Positions 40,644 through 48,736 of a stretch of 64,000 nt of DNA are shown one piece after another. Position 1 is the first letter of the stretch, and each line of letters begins with the position of its first letter. The notes below the pieces were generated by a model, which was given only the letters and a program-made list of their open reading frames with translations, did no database searches and had not been told where the DNA came from. A program made the translations under genes and the position numbers. The DNA lies in contig NZ_JNYY01000003.1 in the NCBI RefSeq assembly GCF_000716785.1, positions 248,001 to 312,000 of the forward strand, given 5' to 3'. Source of the stretch: Amycolatopsis vancoresmycina (lineage in GTDB: Bacteria > Actinomycetota > Actinomycetes > Mycobacteriales > Pseudonocardiaceae).

Positions 40644-40946
40644 TCACGGGTGCTGGCAGGCCCGGACCTCGGTGACCAGCGAGTCGAGCGCGTCCAACGC
40701 ATCGGCCGGCACGTCGAGGTGGTAGATCCGGTGCGGGCCCGACCGGCTCACCGCCAGCAGGCGGGCGTCGAGCAGCACCCGCAGGTGCCGCGACACCGTG
40801 GACTGCGGCAGCCCCAGCGCCTCCTGCACCTCCCCGACCGTCGCTGACCCGCCGCGTTCGAGGAACACGCCGACGATCTGCACCCGGGTCGCTTCGCCGA
40901 GCGCCCGCAGCACGGGCAGGGCCGTGGTGAGCGCGTTTTGGATCAC
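40644..40946 (-). CDS. ArsR-family repressor
   Basis: This 100-residue ArsR/SmtB winged-helix protein has ALGEATRVQIVGVFLERGGSATVGEVQEALGLPQSTVSRHLRVLLDARLL as its core and a wing with GPHRIYHLD. It lacks the CxC metal site of arsenic sensors and has only one Cys near the end, so it may sense a non-metal signal. Its GTG start overlaps the stop of the upstream reductase-like gene. An inverted repeat at 41767-41790 ahead of that gene is a good candidate operator for the two-gene operon. Confidence 0.88.
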   Translation of the reverse strand: MIQNALTTALPVLRALGEATRVQIVGVFLERGGSATVGEVQEALGLPQSTVSRHLRVLLDARLLAVSRSGPHRIYHLDVPADALDALDSLVTEVRACQHP

Positions 40947-41758
40947 GCCGGCACCCGCTCGAGCAGCTCTTCGAGCTCACCGGTCGGCAAGCCGTGCCGT
41001 CGGCCCAGCGCGATCCAGTCCTGCAGCATCCGAAGCGTCTGCTCGCCGTGGCCGCCGAAGTGGCTGCGCAGGTACTGCGGCACGTCGAACGGCGCCAGCC
41101 GCGGCAGCACCGCCAGCGCCGTGCGCACGGCCTGCGGGCGCACGGGCCGGGGGACCGGGCTGTCGAATTCGGCCGCGACCGCGTTGCGCGCCTGCGTCGC
41201 GGCGGCCGCGAGCCGGCGCGCGGACCGGCGGGCGGCCGCCAGGTCGAAGTCCGCGGCGTGCAGCCCGGCCACGACCGGCATCGTCGCCGCGGCGGACAGC
41301 AACGGCGCCGCCAGGGGTGCGGTCCGCGGCCGGGCGAACAACGACCCGAGCAGCGCCGACGCCGGACCGGCGACCGTGAACCGCGCCCGCGGCCACAGCC
41401 ACGTCGGATCGGCGCCGCCGGCGAAGAACCCGGGCACCACCAGGCCCCACGGCCGGTCGCCCGCCAGTTCGCGGAGCAGTTCGACCTCCGACGGCACCTG
41501 CGTGACCGCCGCGACGACCGCCGCCGGCGCGAGCAGTTCGGCGACGCCGGGCGAGGTGGGCGAGGCCGTGCTGATCGCCACGTCCCAGCCCTCGCCCGTC
41601 GTCACCAGGTCGACGGTCCGCCGGGCGGTGCGCCGCCGCCGGGTCTCGACCAGCAGGGAGTCCGCCGTCCGCTCGCGCACGGCCAACCCCACCGGACGGG
41701 TCAGCGACGTCGCCAGCACCCGGGCCACCGGGCCCTGTCCCACCACCAGAACACGCAT
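40943..41758 (-). CDS. Ketopantoate reductase-like NAD(P)-binding protein
   Basis: This 271-residue protein opens with a Rossmann strand VLVVGQGPVAR and follows the ApbA/PanE layout: a cofactor-binding N domain, then a helical C domain (from about residue 160). The glycine motif is GxGxxA, fitting NADP. The second-strand Arg/Lys expected for NADP is partly conserved. I start at ATG 41758. It is coupled to the ArsR gene by a 4-bp overlap. A true PanE role in pantothenate synthesis is unlikely, given the ArsR control and divergent sequence; a xenobiotic or redox role is more plausible. Confidence 0.72.
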   Translation of the reverse strand: MRVLVVGQGPVARVLATSLTRPVGLAVRERTADSLLVETRRRRTARRTVDLVTTGEGWDVAISTASPTSPGVAELLAPAAVVAAVTQVPSEVELLRELAGDRPWGLVVPGFFAGGADPTWLWPRARFTVAGPASALLGSLFARPRTAPLAAPLLSAAATMPVVAGLHAADFDLAAARRSARRLAAAATQARNAVAAEFDSPVPRPVRPQAVRTALAVLPRLAPFDVPQYLRSHFGGHGEQTLRMLQDWIALGRRHGLPTGELEELLERVPA

Positions 41759-41766
41759 GCCGAGCA

Positions 41767-41790
41767 CTATATCCGCATATCCGGATATAG
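41767..41790. promoter_or_regulatory. ArsR operator candidate CTATATCCG-N6-CGGATATAG
   Basis: Two perfect 9-nt arms with a 6-nt spacer (CATATC) lie just upstream of the reductase-ArsR operon. The palindrome also contains a third ATATCCG-like half-site. AT-rich 12-2-12-like dyads of this kind are typical ArsR/SmtB targets. The element lies inside the last codons of the upstream epimerase gene, including its stop. Confidence 0.6.
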
Positions 41791-42678
41791 GTAGTCCCCC
41801 TGTGCGATGTCGTCGAGCAGGCCCGGCTGCTTCGGTGACCAGCCGAGCAGTTCACGGGTGAAGGTGCTGGAAACCGGGCCGTCGAAGCCGTAGGCCGCCG
41901 CCATGAACGGGCTCACGTAGTGCCCGGCGGCCTCGTCCGGGGTCAGGGAAACCACCGGCAGGTCCAGGCCGCGCCCGATCGTCTCGGCGATGCTCCGGAA
42001 CGGCACGTTCTCGGCGGTCGCGTGCAGCACGCTGCCGGCCGGAGCGCCCTCCAGGGCCAGGCGGAAGACGACCGCCGCGTCGAGCCGGTGCACCGCTGGC
42101 CAGCGGTTGGCGCCATCGCCGATGTAGGCCGACCGCCCGGTTTTGCGCGCGGTGTCCACCAGCCAGGCGATGAACCCGTGGTCGCCGGGGCCGTGGACGG
42201 TGGGGGCGAGCCGGACGACGCTCGCCCGCACGCCGTGCGCGGCGAAGTCCAGGCAGGCGCGCTCGCCGGCGATCCGGAACGCGGCGAGCCCGGCCGGGTC
42301 GGGTTCGTCCCGCTCGGTGCGCTCCCGCCCGGCGGGCATGACCAGCGTGCCGGACGTGCTCACGAACGGCTTCCCGGAGCCCGTCAGGGCCTGGCCGAGC
42401 GTCTCGATCGCCGTCCGGTCGCGGCGACTCATGTCGTCGGGATCGGTGAAGTCGCCGCCGAAGGCCATGTGCAGCACGCCGTCGGCGGCTTCGGCGCCCG
42501 CGCGCAGGCTGCCGAGGTCGTCGAGCGAACCGGGGTGCGGCGTGGCGCCGAGCGACCCGAGCCGGGCGGCGGCCGCGTCCGACCGGGCCAGGCCGGTGAC
42601 GGTGTGCCCGGCCGCGAGCAGCTCGGCGACGACGGCGGGGCCGGTCTGGCCGGACCCGCCGGTGACGAAGACGTGCAT
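41767..42678 (-). CDS. NAD-dependent epimerase/dehydratase-family SDR
   Basis: This 303-residue extended SDR has the N-terminal cofactor motif TGGSGQTG (residues 6-13) and a catalytic region around TSGTLVMP. The usual YxxxK is not clear (FRIAGERA follows), so activity may differ from classical epimerases. The C domain resembles the atypical SDRs near NmrA/ThuS-like reductases. It diverges from a TetR gene, and two palindromes at 42691-42750 separate them. Its last eight codons double as the ArsR-type operator for the next operon. Confidence 0.83.
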   Translation of the reverse strand: MHVFVTGGSGQTGPAVVAELLAAGHTVTGLARSDAAAARLGSLGATPHPGSLDDLGSLRAGAEAADGVLHMAFGGDFTDPDDMSRRDRTAIETLGQALTGSGKPFVSTSGTLVMPAGRERTERDEPDPAGLAAFRIAGERACLDFAAHGVRASVVRLAPTVHGPGDHGFIAWLVDTARKTGRSAYIGDGANRWPAVHRLDAAVVFRLALEGAPAGSVLHATAENVPFRSIAETIGRGLDLPVVSLTPDEAAGHYVSPFMAAAYGFDGPVSSTFTRELLGWSPKQPGLLDDIAQGDYLYPDMRI

Positions 42679-42690
42679 GGGACTCTCCCG

Positions 42691-42750
42691 CGTAGTGACA
42701 GTGACTGACGCTACAAACCGTACCTCGTAGTGTCAGTCACTGTCACTACG
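42691..42750. promoter_or_regulatory. Paired TetR operators in a 60-bp inverted repeat
   Basis: Two 24-bp arms (42691-42714 and 42727-42750) are inverted copies with one mismatch, separated by 12 bp. Each arm contains a near-palindromic 19-mer, AGTGWCAGTSACTGWCACT, so there are two operators, one over each promoter. They lie between the epimerase-like gene and the TetR gene. Confidence 0.8.
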
Positions 42751-42764
42751 GGTAGGCTGGCGGG

Positions 42765-43334
42765 GTGCCACGCAGCGGAGAAGAAGCGCGCCGCCGTCTC
42801 CAGCAGGCGGCGTTGGAGCTGTACCGGGAGCGCGGCTTCGACCGGACCACCACGGCCGAGATCGCGGCGCGGGCCGGTGTCACCGAGCGCACGTTCTTCC
42901 GGCACTTCCCGGACAAGCGCGAAGTGCTGTTCGACGGCGAAGCCGCGCTGCGTGCGGACCTGACGGCATCGGTGGCCGGCGCGCCCGACGGGCTGCCGCC
43001 GCTGGAAACCCTGCTCCGCGCCTTCCGCAAGGCCGCGCGGATCATGGAGGGCAACCGGCCGTTCGCCGAGCCGCGGCTGGCGGTCATCGCCGCGACCCCG
43101 GCCCTGCGCGAGCGTGATCTGGCCAAGGCCGCGGCGATGGGCGACGCGCTGGCGGCGGCGTTGCGCGCGCGTGGCGTCGACCCCCGGCTCGCCGCGCTGG
43201 CGGCCCACGTCGGCTGGGCCACCTTCCACCACGCGGCAGGCGCGTGGATCGAAGAATCCGCACGCGGCCTGGACGAACACCTCGAAGAGGCCTTCGCCGA
43301 CCTGCGCACGTTGTCGGCGGAGACGGGCGGCTGA
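42765..43334 (+). CDS. TetR-family repressor of the epimerase-like gene
   Basis: This 189-residue TetR regulator has a helix-turn-helix at about residues 8-53 (ARRRLQQAALELYRERGF ... VTERTFFRHFPDKREVLF). The ligand domain resembles that of AcrR/MftR-like actinobacterial repressors. The start is GTG 42765, seven bases after the -10-like TAGGCT, so it may be leaderless. Strong paired operators in the divergent interval indicate control of itself and of the SDR at 41767-42678. The inducer is unknown. Confidence 0.9.
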   Translation: MPRSGEEARRRLQQAALELYRERGFDRTTTAEIAARAGVTERTFFRHFPDKREVLFDGEAALRADLTASVAGAPDGLPPLETLLRAFRKAARIMEGNRPFAEPRLAVIAATPALRERDLAKAAAMGDALAAALRARGVDPRLAALAAHVGWATFHHAAGAWIEESARGLDEHLEEAFADLRTLSAETGG

Positions 43335-43354
43335 GCGCCCGCCTCCGCCGGACG

Positions 43355-45712
43355 TCAACGCAGCACGACCACCCGCAGCGCCGGGGAGCGCAGAATGTCG
43401 GCCTCGCAGAACCGCTCCTTCACCCACTCACCGCGGCTGTAGAGCTTCGTCTGGTCGCTGAAGTACGGCGACGCCGGGTTGGCCGACTGCGAATACGTCA
43501 GCAGCGTCGACGAGTCCGGGCACCCGCGCCCGCCGAAGCCGACCACCTGGATGTAGCTGGACCCGTGCGCGACCTCGACGTTGCCGTGCGCCGGGTCCCA
43601 CACCGGCGTCATCACGTTCAGCACCCCGAGGAAGCCCTGGGCGCCGTGGATCGGGATGCGCTCGCCGTTGCGCGTCACGGCCTGGCCGTCCCGCAGCCGC
43701 GCGTCCGGGGCCAGGCCCGCCGTGCGCAGCTCCACCAGCGCGTCCCCGAACGCCTTCTGCACGCCCGCGTCCCCGACGTTCAGCGTGTTCGGCGTGGTCA
43801 GCGGCGCCTTCGGATCGAAGGGCACGGTGAACCTCGGCAGGTTGGCCAGCCGGGCGGCGAACCGTTGGAACAGCAGCGAACCACGGCTGTCGAGCGAGTA
43901 CGTGTGGTCCCAGTTCGCGAGTGCGGTGCACGCCGGGCCGACCGGAACCGGGCCGGACGACGACGGTGCCTGCCCACCCGGGAACGACGCGCACAGCTTC
44001 GCCAGGTCCGCCGCCGCCAGGTCGGCGACGAGGCTGTGGTCGGTGAAGAGCATCTTCTTCATCGAGTCCGTGCTGAACTTGCTCGCCTCGGCCGTGAGCA
44101 GCGCTTCCCGCGTACGCGGCGAACGCTCGGTGTCCTGGTCGCCGACGATCCGCGGGAACCCGGTGAGCGGCGCCTTGGCGTTCGCGAGCCACGCGCTGTC
44201 GTTGGTGTTCAGCTCGTAGTCCCGGCGCTGCTGCTGCGGCAGCCGGTCCGGCGCGAAGATCCCCGGTTCCAGCGCGCCGGGATCCGAACCCCAGTGGCAC
44301 GACGACTTCCCACCGTCCAAAATAGGCAGTCCGTCGCCGGCGAACGTCTGCCGGCCCAAGGGTGTGCTGCACTTCGCGGCCAGTTCGTCGGTGACGTGCG
44401 GGACGACCTGGATGTCGGCGTAGAGCGCGTTGCCCGCCCGGTCGGTGGCCATCGTGTTCACCCACGGCACGCCCTGCGTGCTGCTGAGCGCGCGGACGAC
44501 GTCGGCCGTGCTGCGCGCCTGGTCGAGCTCGAACCACGTGTTGAGCCCGCGCATGTTGGTCGCGTTGGCGTCCCGCAGCGCGTACGCCGACTTCGCCGTC
44601 CACGGCACCGGGATCCCGCCGACGTCGGTCAGCACCGGGCCGTACCGCGTCGACCAGAACGTCTGCCGCGCCGGTTTCAGCGAGCCGTCGGCCTGGCGCA
44701 CCTGGACGGTGACCTCGCGGGAGGTCATCTTCTCGGGCTTGCCGTCGACCACGTACGTCGTCGGGTTCCCGGCCGCCAGCGGCACTTCGAACAGGCCGAA
44801 CGTGACCGGGGTGGACACCGTGTGCGTCCAGGCCGCGTCGGCGGTGTGCCCGATCATCACGAACGGCATGCCGAGCAGGCTCGCCCCGGCCACGTCGACC
44901 CGGCCCGGGATGGTCAGCTGGCTCTGCCAGAACCGCCGCCCGTCGTGCCACGGGTAGTGCGGGTTGCCGAGCAGCACGCTGCCCCGGCCCGACGCGGTGC
45001 CGTCGCTGCCGACGGCGATGCCGTTGCTGCCGAGCCCGCCCTTGCCGAGCCCGTCGCGTAGGCTCGCCGAGAGCTGCGCGGCCGTGCCCGGGGCCGGCGT
45101 CGGCGCCCCGGACGGCGGCGCCGCGAACAGCCCTTCGGTGACGAAGCCCAGGCCGCCGGTGACGGCGATGGAGTAGAAGTGCCGGTAGAAGTCCTGTTCG
45201 GTGATCGGCCGGACCCAGTCCGCGCCGCGGCAGGCCGGATCGGTGATCCCGGACCGGCCCGTGCGCGCCAGGAAGGCGTTGTACCCCTTCACATAGCCCG
45301 AGACGACCTGCCGGACCTCGGGCCGTGGCCCCTGCGGCGCGGGCTGCGCGACCAGCCGGTCGACCACCCCGGAGTCGTTGAGCTGCTGGAAGAACAGGTC
45401 GCTGTGCAGGTTGCTCTTCGCCTCGGACAGCGACGGGTAACCCCCGCCGTCCGGGCCGAAGTACCGCGACCGCTGCGCGCTCACCGTGACGTAGATCTTC
45501 GCGAGTTCGCAGACGTTGTCGGTCGCCGCCGCGTAGCCGTACCCGTAGCCGAGGCCGGCGAAGTCCTTGGCGACGATGTGCGGGATGCCGTGTTCGGTGT
45601 AGCGGAGGACGGCTTTCGCGCCGTCCTGTCCGGCGTTCGCGACCCCCGCGCCCAGCGTGGACACCGAGAGTGCGGCCGCGAAAACGGCCAGCGCCTTCCG
45701 GATGTGTGACAT
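43355..45712 (-). CDS. Secreted Ntn-hydrolase acylase (penicillin/AHL/lipopeptide acylase type)
   Basis: This 785-residue precursor has a Sec signal peptide (about 1-27). An alpha-like chain ends at a Gly-rich spacer, and Ser229 in GGLGSNGIAVG should become the N-terminal nucleophile of the beta chain after self-cleavage. The beta chain has the substrate-binding HYPWHDGRRFWQ and IGHTADAAWTHT segments of the PvdQ, aculeacin and N-acyl-homoserine lactone acylase branch. It should hydrolyse amide-linked acyl chains outside the cell, from penicillins, lipopeptides or AHL signals. ATG 45712 is chosen for the signal peptide. PhoD diverges across 125 bp. Confidence 0.93.
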   Translation of the reverse strand: MSHIRKALAVFAAALSVSTLGAGVANAGQDGAKAVLRYTEHGIPHIVAKDFAGLGYGYGYAAATDNVCELAKIYVTVSAQRSRYFGPDGGGYPSLSEAKSNLHSDLFFQQLNDSGVVDRLVAQPAPQGPRPEVRQVVSGYVKGYNAFLARTGRSGITDPACRGADWVRPITEQDFYRHFYSIAVTGGLGFVTEGLFAAPPSGAPTPAPGTAAQLSASLRDGLGKGGLGSNGIAVGSDGTASGRGSVLLGNPHYPWHDGRRFWQSQLTIPGRVDVAGASLLGMPFVMIGHTADAAWTHTVSTPVTFGLFEVPLAAGNPTTYVVDGKPEKMTSREVTVQVRQADGSLKPARQTFWSTRYGPVLTDVGGIPVPWTAKSAYALRDANATNMRGLNTWFELDQARSTADVVRALSSTQGVPWVNTMATDRAGNALYADIQVVPHVTDELAAKCSTPLGRQTFAGDGLPILDGGKSSCHWGSDPGALEPGIFAPDRLPQQQRRDYELNTNDSAWLANAKAPLTGFPRIVGDQDTERSPRTREALLTAEASKFSTDSMKKMLFTDHSLVADLAAADLAKLCASFPGGQAPSSSGPVPVGPACTALANWDHTYSLDSRGSLLFQRFAARLANLPRFTVPFDPKAPLTTPNTLNVGDAGVQKAFGDALVELRTAGLAPDARLRDGQAVTRNGERIPIHGAQGFLGVLNVMTPVWDPAHGNVEVAHGSSYIQVVGFGGRGCPDSSTLLTYSQSANPASPYFSDQTKLYSRGEWVKERFCEADILRSPALRVVVLR

Positions 45713-45837
45713 TGCGTACCCCCTTGTCGTGATCGCCACGCTACCGACGGCGATGACGTCCGGACATGGGGGAAACCCCCGGTATTCGTTCACCCGCGCG
45801 CAAACCGGCGTTGGCCGCGGCGGGATAGAAACCGCGC

Positions 45838-47388
45838 ATGACCGCACACTCCCGCCGCACCCTCCTCAAGGCCGGGCTGACCGGCGCCTCCGCCGTCGCC
45901 GCCGGCCTCGTCGTGCCGTCGACGGCCTTCGCCGCGGTCCCGCTCGTCCGCCGCGACCGGCCGGTGCTCACCCACGGCGTCCAGTCCGGCGACGTCACCC
46001 CGGGCTCGGCGATCGTCTGGTCGCGCGCGGACCGCCCGTCGCGCCTGGTCGTCGAGATCGCGCGGGACCCGTCGTTCCGGCACGCCCGCCGCGTGCCCGG
46101 CCCGGTGGTGGGCCCGGACAGCGGCGGCACCGGCCGGGTGCGCGTCCCCGCGCTGGCGCCCGGCACCGAGTACCACTACCGCGTCACGGCCGAAGCCCTC
46201 GACGGGCGCGCCACGAGCGAGCCGCTGACCGGCCGGTTCGCCACGGCGCCGGTGGGCCGCCGCGACGCGCGCATCCTGTGGTCGGGCGACGTCGTCGGCC
46301 AGAACTGGGGGATCAACCCGGCCCTCGGCGGGATGACGATCTTCTCCGCGATGGCCGCCCGCTGCCCGGACCTGTTCCTGCACAGCGGCGACACGGTGTA
46401 CTCCGACGGCCCGCTGACCGAGACCGTCACCCTGCCCGGCGGCCGGACCTGGCGCAACGTCGTCATGCCGGAGAAGTCCAAGGTCGCCGAGACCCTCGAC
46501 GAATTCCGCGGCCAGCACGCCTACAACCGGCTCGACGACAACTTCAAGCGCTTCGCCGCGCAGGTTCCGTCGTACGTCCAGTGGGACGACCACGAGGTCC
46601 TGAACAACTGGTACCCGGGGGAGATCCTCGACCTCCCGGCCTACACCGAAAAGCGGGTCGACGTGCTCGCGCCGCGGGCGTACCAGGCGTTCCACGAGTG
46701 GCACCCGATCGACCCGCGCCAGGCGGTCGACGGCCGCGTCTACCGCAGCTTCAAATACGGCTCGCGCGTCGAAATCTTCGTCCTGGACATGCGGACCTAC
46801 CGCAACGCGAACACCGCCGACCCGGCGAAGCCGGGCTACATCCTCGGCGACACCCAGGCCCGCTGGCTCGCCGACGCGCTCGGCCGCAGCACGGCGACGT
46901 GGAAGATCGTCCAGGCCGACATGCCGCTGGGCCTGGTCGTCCCGGACAGCCCCAGCGGGATCGAAGCGGTGGCGAACAACCTGCCGGGCGCGCCGGGCGG
47001 CCGCGAGACCGAGCTGGCCTGGGTGCTGCGGCAGATCCAGCGCCGCCGCGTGCGCAACGTCGTCTGGCTGACCGCCGACGTCCACTACACGGCCGCGCAC
47101 CACTACTCGCCCGACCGGGCGGCCTTCCAGGACTTCGACCCGTTCTGGGAGTTCGTGTCCGGGCCGCTGAACGCGGGCGCGTTCGGGCCGAACAAGCTGG
47201 ACCCGACGTTCGGCCCGGAAGCGGTGTTCGTGCACGCCCCGCCGACGGCGAACACCGCCCCGATCGACGGCTTCCAGCACTTCGGGGAGCTGAACGTCGA
47301 CGGCGCCAGCGGCGACCTGACCGTCGACCTGCGGGACGCCACCGGGGCGTCGCTGTGGTCGAAGACACTGCACCCGCAGGGCCGCTGA
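45838..47388 (+). CDS. phoD: PhoD-type alkaline phosphatase, Tat-exported
   Basis: This 516-residue phosphatase carries a Tat signal (SRRTLLKAG, then a hydrophobic stretch to about residue 32, ending AFA). The PhoD N-terminal Ig-like domain covers about 35-135. The metallophosphatase core has WSGDVVGQNWG, HSGDTVYSDGP, WDDHEVLNNWYPG and LTADVHYTAAHH, which bind the Fe/Ca cluster in known PhoD enzymes. It removes phosphate from phosphodiesters or monoesters outside the cell. No Pho box was recognised upstream. Its divergent neighbour is the acylase gene, with no clear functional link. Confidence 0.95.
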   Translation: MTAHSRRTLLKAGLTGASAVAAGLVVPSTAFAAVPLVRRDRPVLTHGVQSGDVTPGSAIVWSRADRPSRLVVEIARDPSFRHARRVPGPVVGPDSGGTGRVRVPALAPGTEYHYRVTAEALDGRATSEPLTGRFATAPVGRRDARILWSGDVVGQNWGINPALGGMTIFSAMAARCPDLFLHSGDTVYSDGPLTETVTLPGGRTWRNVVMPEKSKVAETLDEFRGQHAYNRLDDNFKRFAAQVPSYVQWDDHEVLNNWYPGEILDLPAYTEKRVDVLAPRAYQAFHEWHPIDPRQAVDGRVYRSFKYGSRVEIFVLDMRTYRNANTADPAKPGYILGDTQARWLADALGRSTATWKIVQADMPLGLVVPDSPSGIEAVANNLPGAPGGRETELAWVLRQIQRRRVRNVVWLTADVHYTAAHHYSPDRAAFQDFDPFWEFVSGPLNAGAFGPNKLDPTFGPEAVFVHAPPTANTAPIDGFQHFGELNVDGASGDLTVDLRDATGASLWSKTLHPQGR

Positions 47389-47446
47389 ACACTGTCGGCT
47401 ACGCTCACGCGCACCGAAACTCACCGCATCAAGGAGAAAAACCGTC

Positions 47447-47857
47447 GTGACTGAACGCACGCTGGTCCTCGTCAAGCCCGATGGCGTCGCGCGCGGCCTC
47501 GTCGGCGAAGTCGTCTCGCGGATCGAGCGCAAGGGCCTCAAGCTCGCCGCCCTCGAGCTGCGGACCGTTCCGCAGGCGCTGGCCGAGGAGCACTACGCCG
47601 AGCACAAGGAGCGTGCGTTCTTCGGCGACCTGCTGGAGTTCATCACCTCGGGTCCGCTGGTCGCGCTCGCCGTCGAGGGCCCCCGCGCCATCGCGGCGTT
47701 CCGCCAGCTGGCCGGCGGCACCGACCCGGTCGAGAAGGCCACCCCGGGCACCATCCGCGGCGACTTCGCGCTGGAGACCCAGTACAACCTGGTCCACGGG
47801 TCGGACTCGCCGGAGTCGGCCGAGCGCGAGCTGAAGCTCTGGTTCCCCGACCTGTGA
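47447..47857 (+). CDS. ndk: Nucleoside diphosphate kinase
   Basis: This 136-residue kinase transfers phosphate from NTP to NDP through phospho-His117 in NLVHGSDSPESA. The opening TLVLVKPDGVARG and the RAFF motif complete the active site. Length is standard. The start is GTG 47447 behind AAGGAG at 47431. In related genomes ndk follows DUF4233 directly; here 6.8 kb of accessory genes separate them. A strong terminator follows. Confidence 0.97.
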   Translation: MTERTLVLVKPDGVARGLVGEVVSRIERKGLKLAALELRTVPQALAEEHYAEHKERAFFGDLLEFITSGPLVALAVEGPRAIAAFRQLAGGTDPVEKATPGTIRGDFALETQYNLVHGSDSPESAERELKLWFPDL

Positions 47858-47870
47858 TGCCGTGACCGGC

Positions 47871-47900
47871 ACCGGGGCCGCGCCATCGCGCGGCCCCGGT
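47871..47900 (+). terminator. Stem-loop after ndk
   Basis: Arms of 12 nt (47871-47882 and 47889-47900) pair without mismatch around CCATCG. Two T residues follow. It begins 14 bp after the ndk stop. Confidence 0.8.
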
Positions 47901-47917
47901 TTCCGGGGGGAGACCCG

Positions 47918-48631
47918 ATGACCACGATGCCGTTCCCCGCCCGCGAGTACCTGCCGGTGCTGCGCGAGCTGACCGGCGCGTTCGCCGAGCGGCTGCGCAC
48001 CGCCGACCCGGCCGCGGCGGTGCCCGACTGCGCCGGCTGGACCCTCGCCGACCTCGGCACCCACCTCGGGAACGTGCACCGCTGGGCCGCCACCGTCGTC
48101 ACCACCGGCGACGCGCAGCGCCAGGACTTCGAGCAGCCCCCGGGCGCCGACCTGGCCGCCTGGTACGCCGAAAGCGCCGGGATCCTCGTGGACGCGCTGG
48201 CCGCGGCCACCCCCGAAGACCCGTGCTGGCACTTCGGCGGCACCGGGAAGACCAAGGCGTTCTGGTTCCGCCGCCAGGTCCACGAAACCGCCGTCCACCT
48301 CGCCGATTCGGGGAGCGGGCACGTGCTCGATCCGGCTGTCGCCGCCGATGGTGTCGACGAGGTCCTCACCGCGATGCTGCCGCGCGTGACGCGCTGGCAC
48401 GCCGTGCCGCGGCTGCCTGGGCCGGTCACCTTGCGCGCGACCGACACCGGTGACGCCTGGACCGTGCACCCCGGCGAGCCGCCCGCCCTCGGCCCGGCCG
48501 CTTCCGGGGCCGCGACCGTCGAAGGTTCCGCCCGTGAACTCCTGCTGCGGCTGTGGAAGCGGACCGGGCCGGAGCCCCGCGCCACCGGCGAAGCCGCGGA
48601 GGCGCTCCTCGCCGCCCCGCTGACCCCGTGA
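47918..48631 (+). CDS. Mycothiol-dependent maleylpyruvate isomerase-like enzyme (DinB fold)
   Basis: This 237-residue protein has the actinobacterial MDMPI layout. An N-terminal DinB-like helical bundle carries His residues HLGNVHRW (about 53-60) and RRQVHETAVH (about 120-128) that can bind a divalent metal. A small MDMPI_C domain follows. Family members use mycothiol as cofactor or leaving group for isomerisation or detoxification. The motif CWHFGGTGK is typical. It starts at ATG 47918 behind GGGGGGAG, just after the ndk terminator. The substrate is unknown. Confidence 0.85.
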   Translation: MTTMPFPAREYLPVLRELTGAFAERLRTADPAAAVPDCAGWTLADLGTHLGNVHRWAATVVTTGDAQRQDFEQPPGADLAAWYAESAGILVDALAAATPEDPCWHFGGTGKTKAFWFRRQVHETAVHLADSGSGHVLDPAVAADGVDEVLTAMLPRVTRWHAVPRLPGPVTLRATDTGDAWTVHPGEPPALGPAASGAATVEGSARELLLRLWKRTGPEPRATGEAAEALLAAPLTP

Positions 48632-48736
48632 TGGTGTTCTAGACCATTCAGGCGGCGTTCACCGGGAAGTCTTCCGCCGGCCGTGCCGCTGCGCTGTGCT
48701 GGTCCGGCTCACTTCCACTTGATGCTGGGGTACCTG

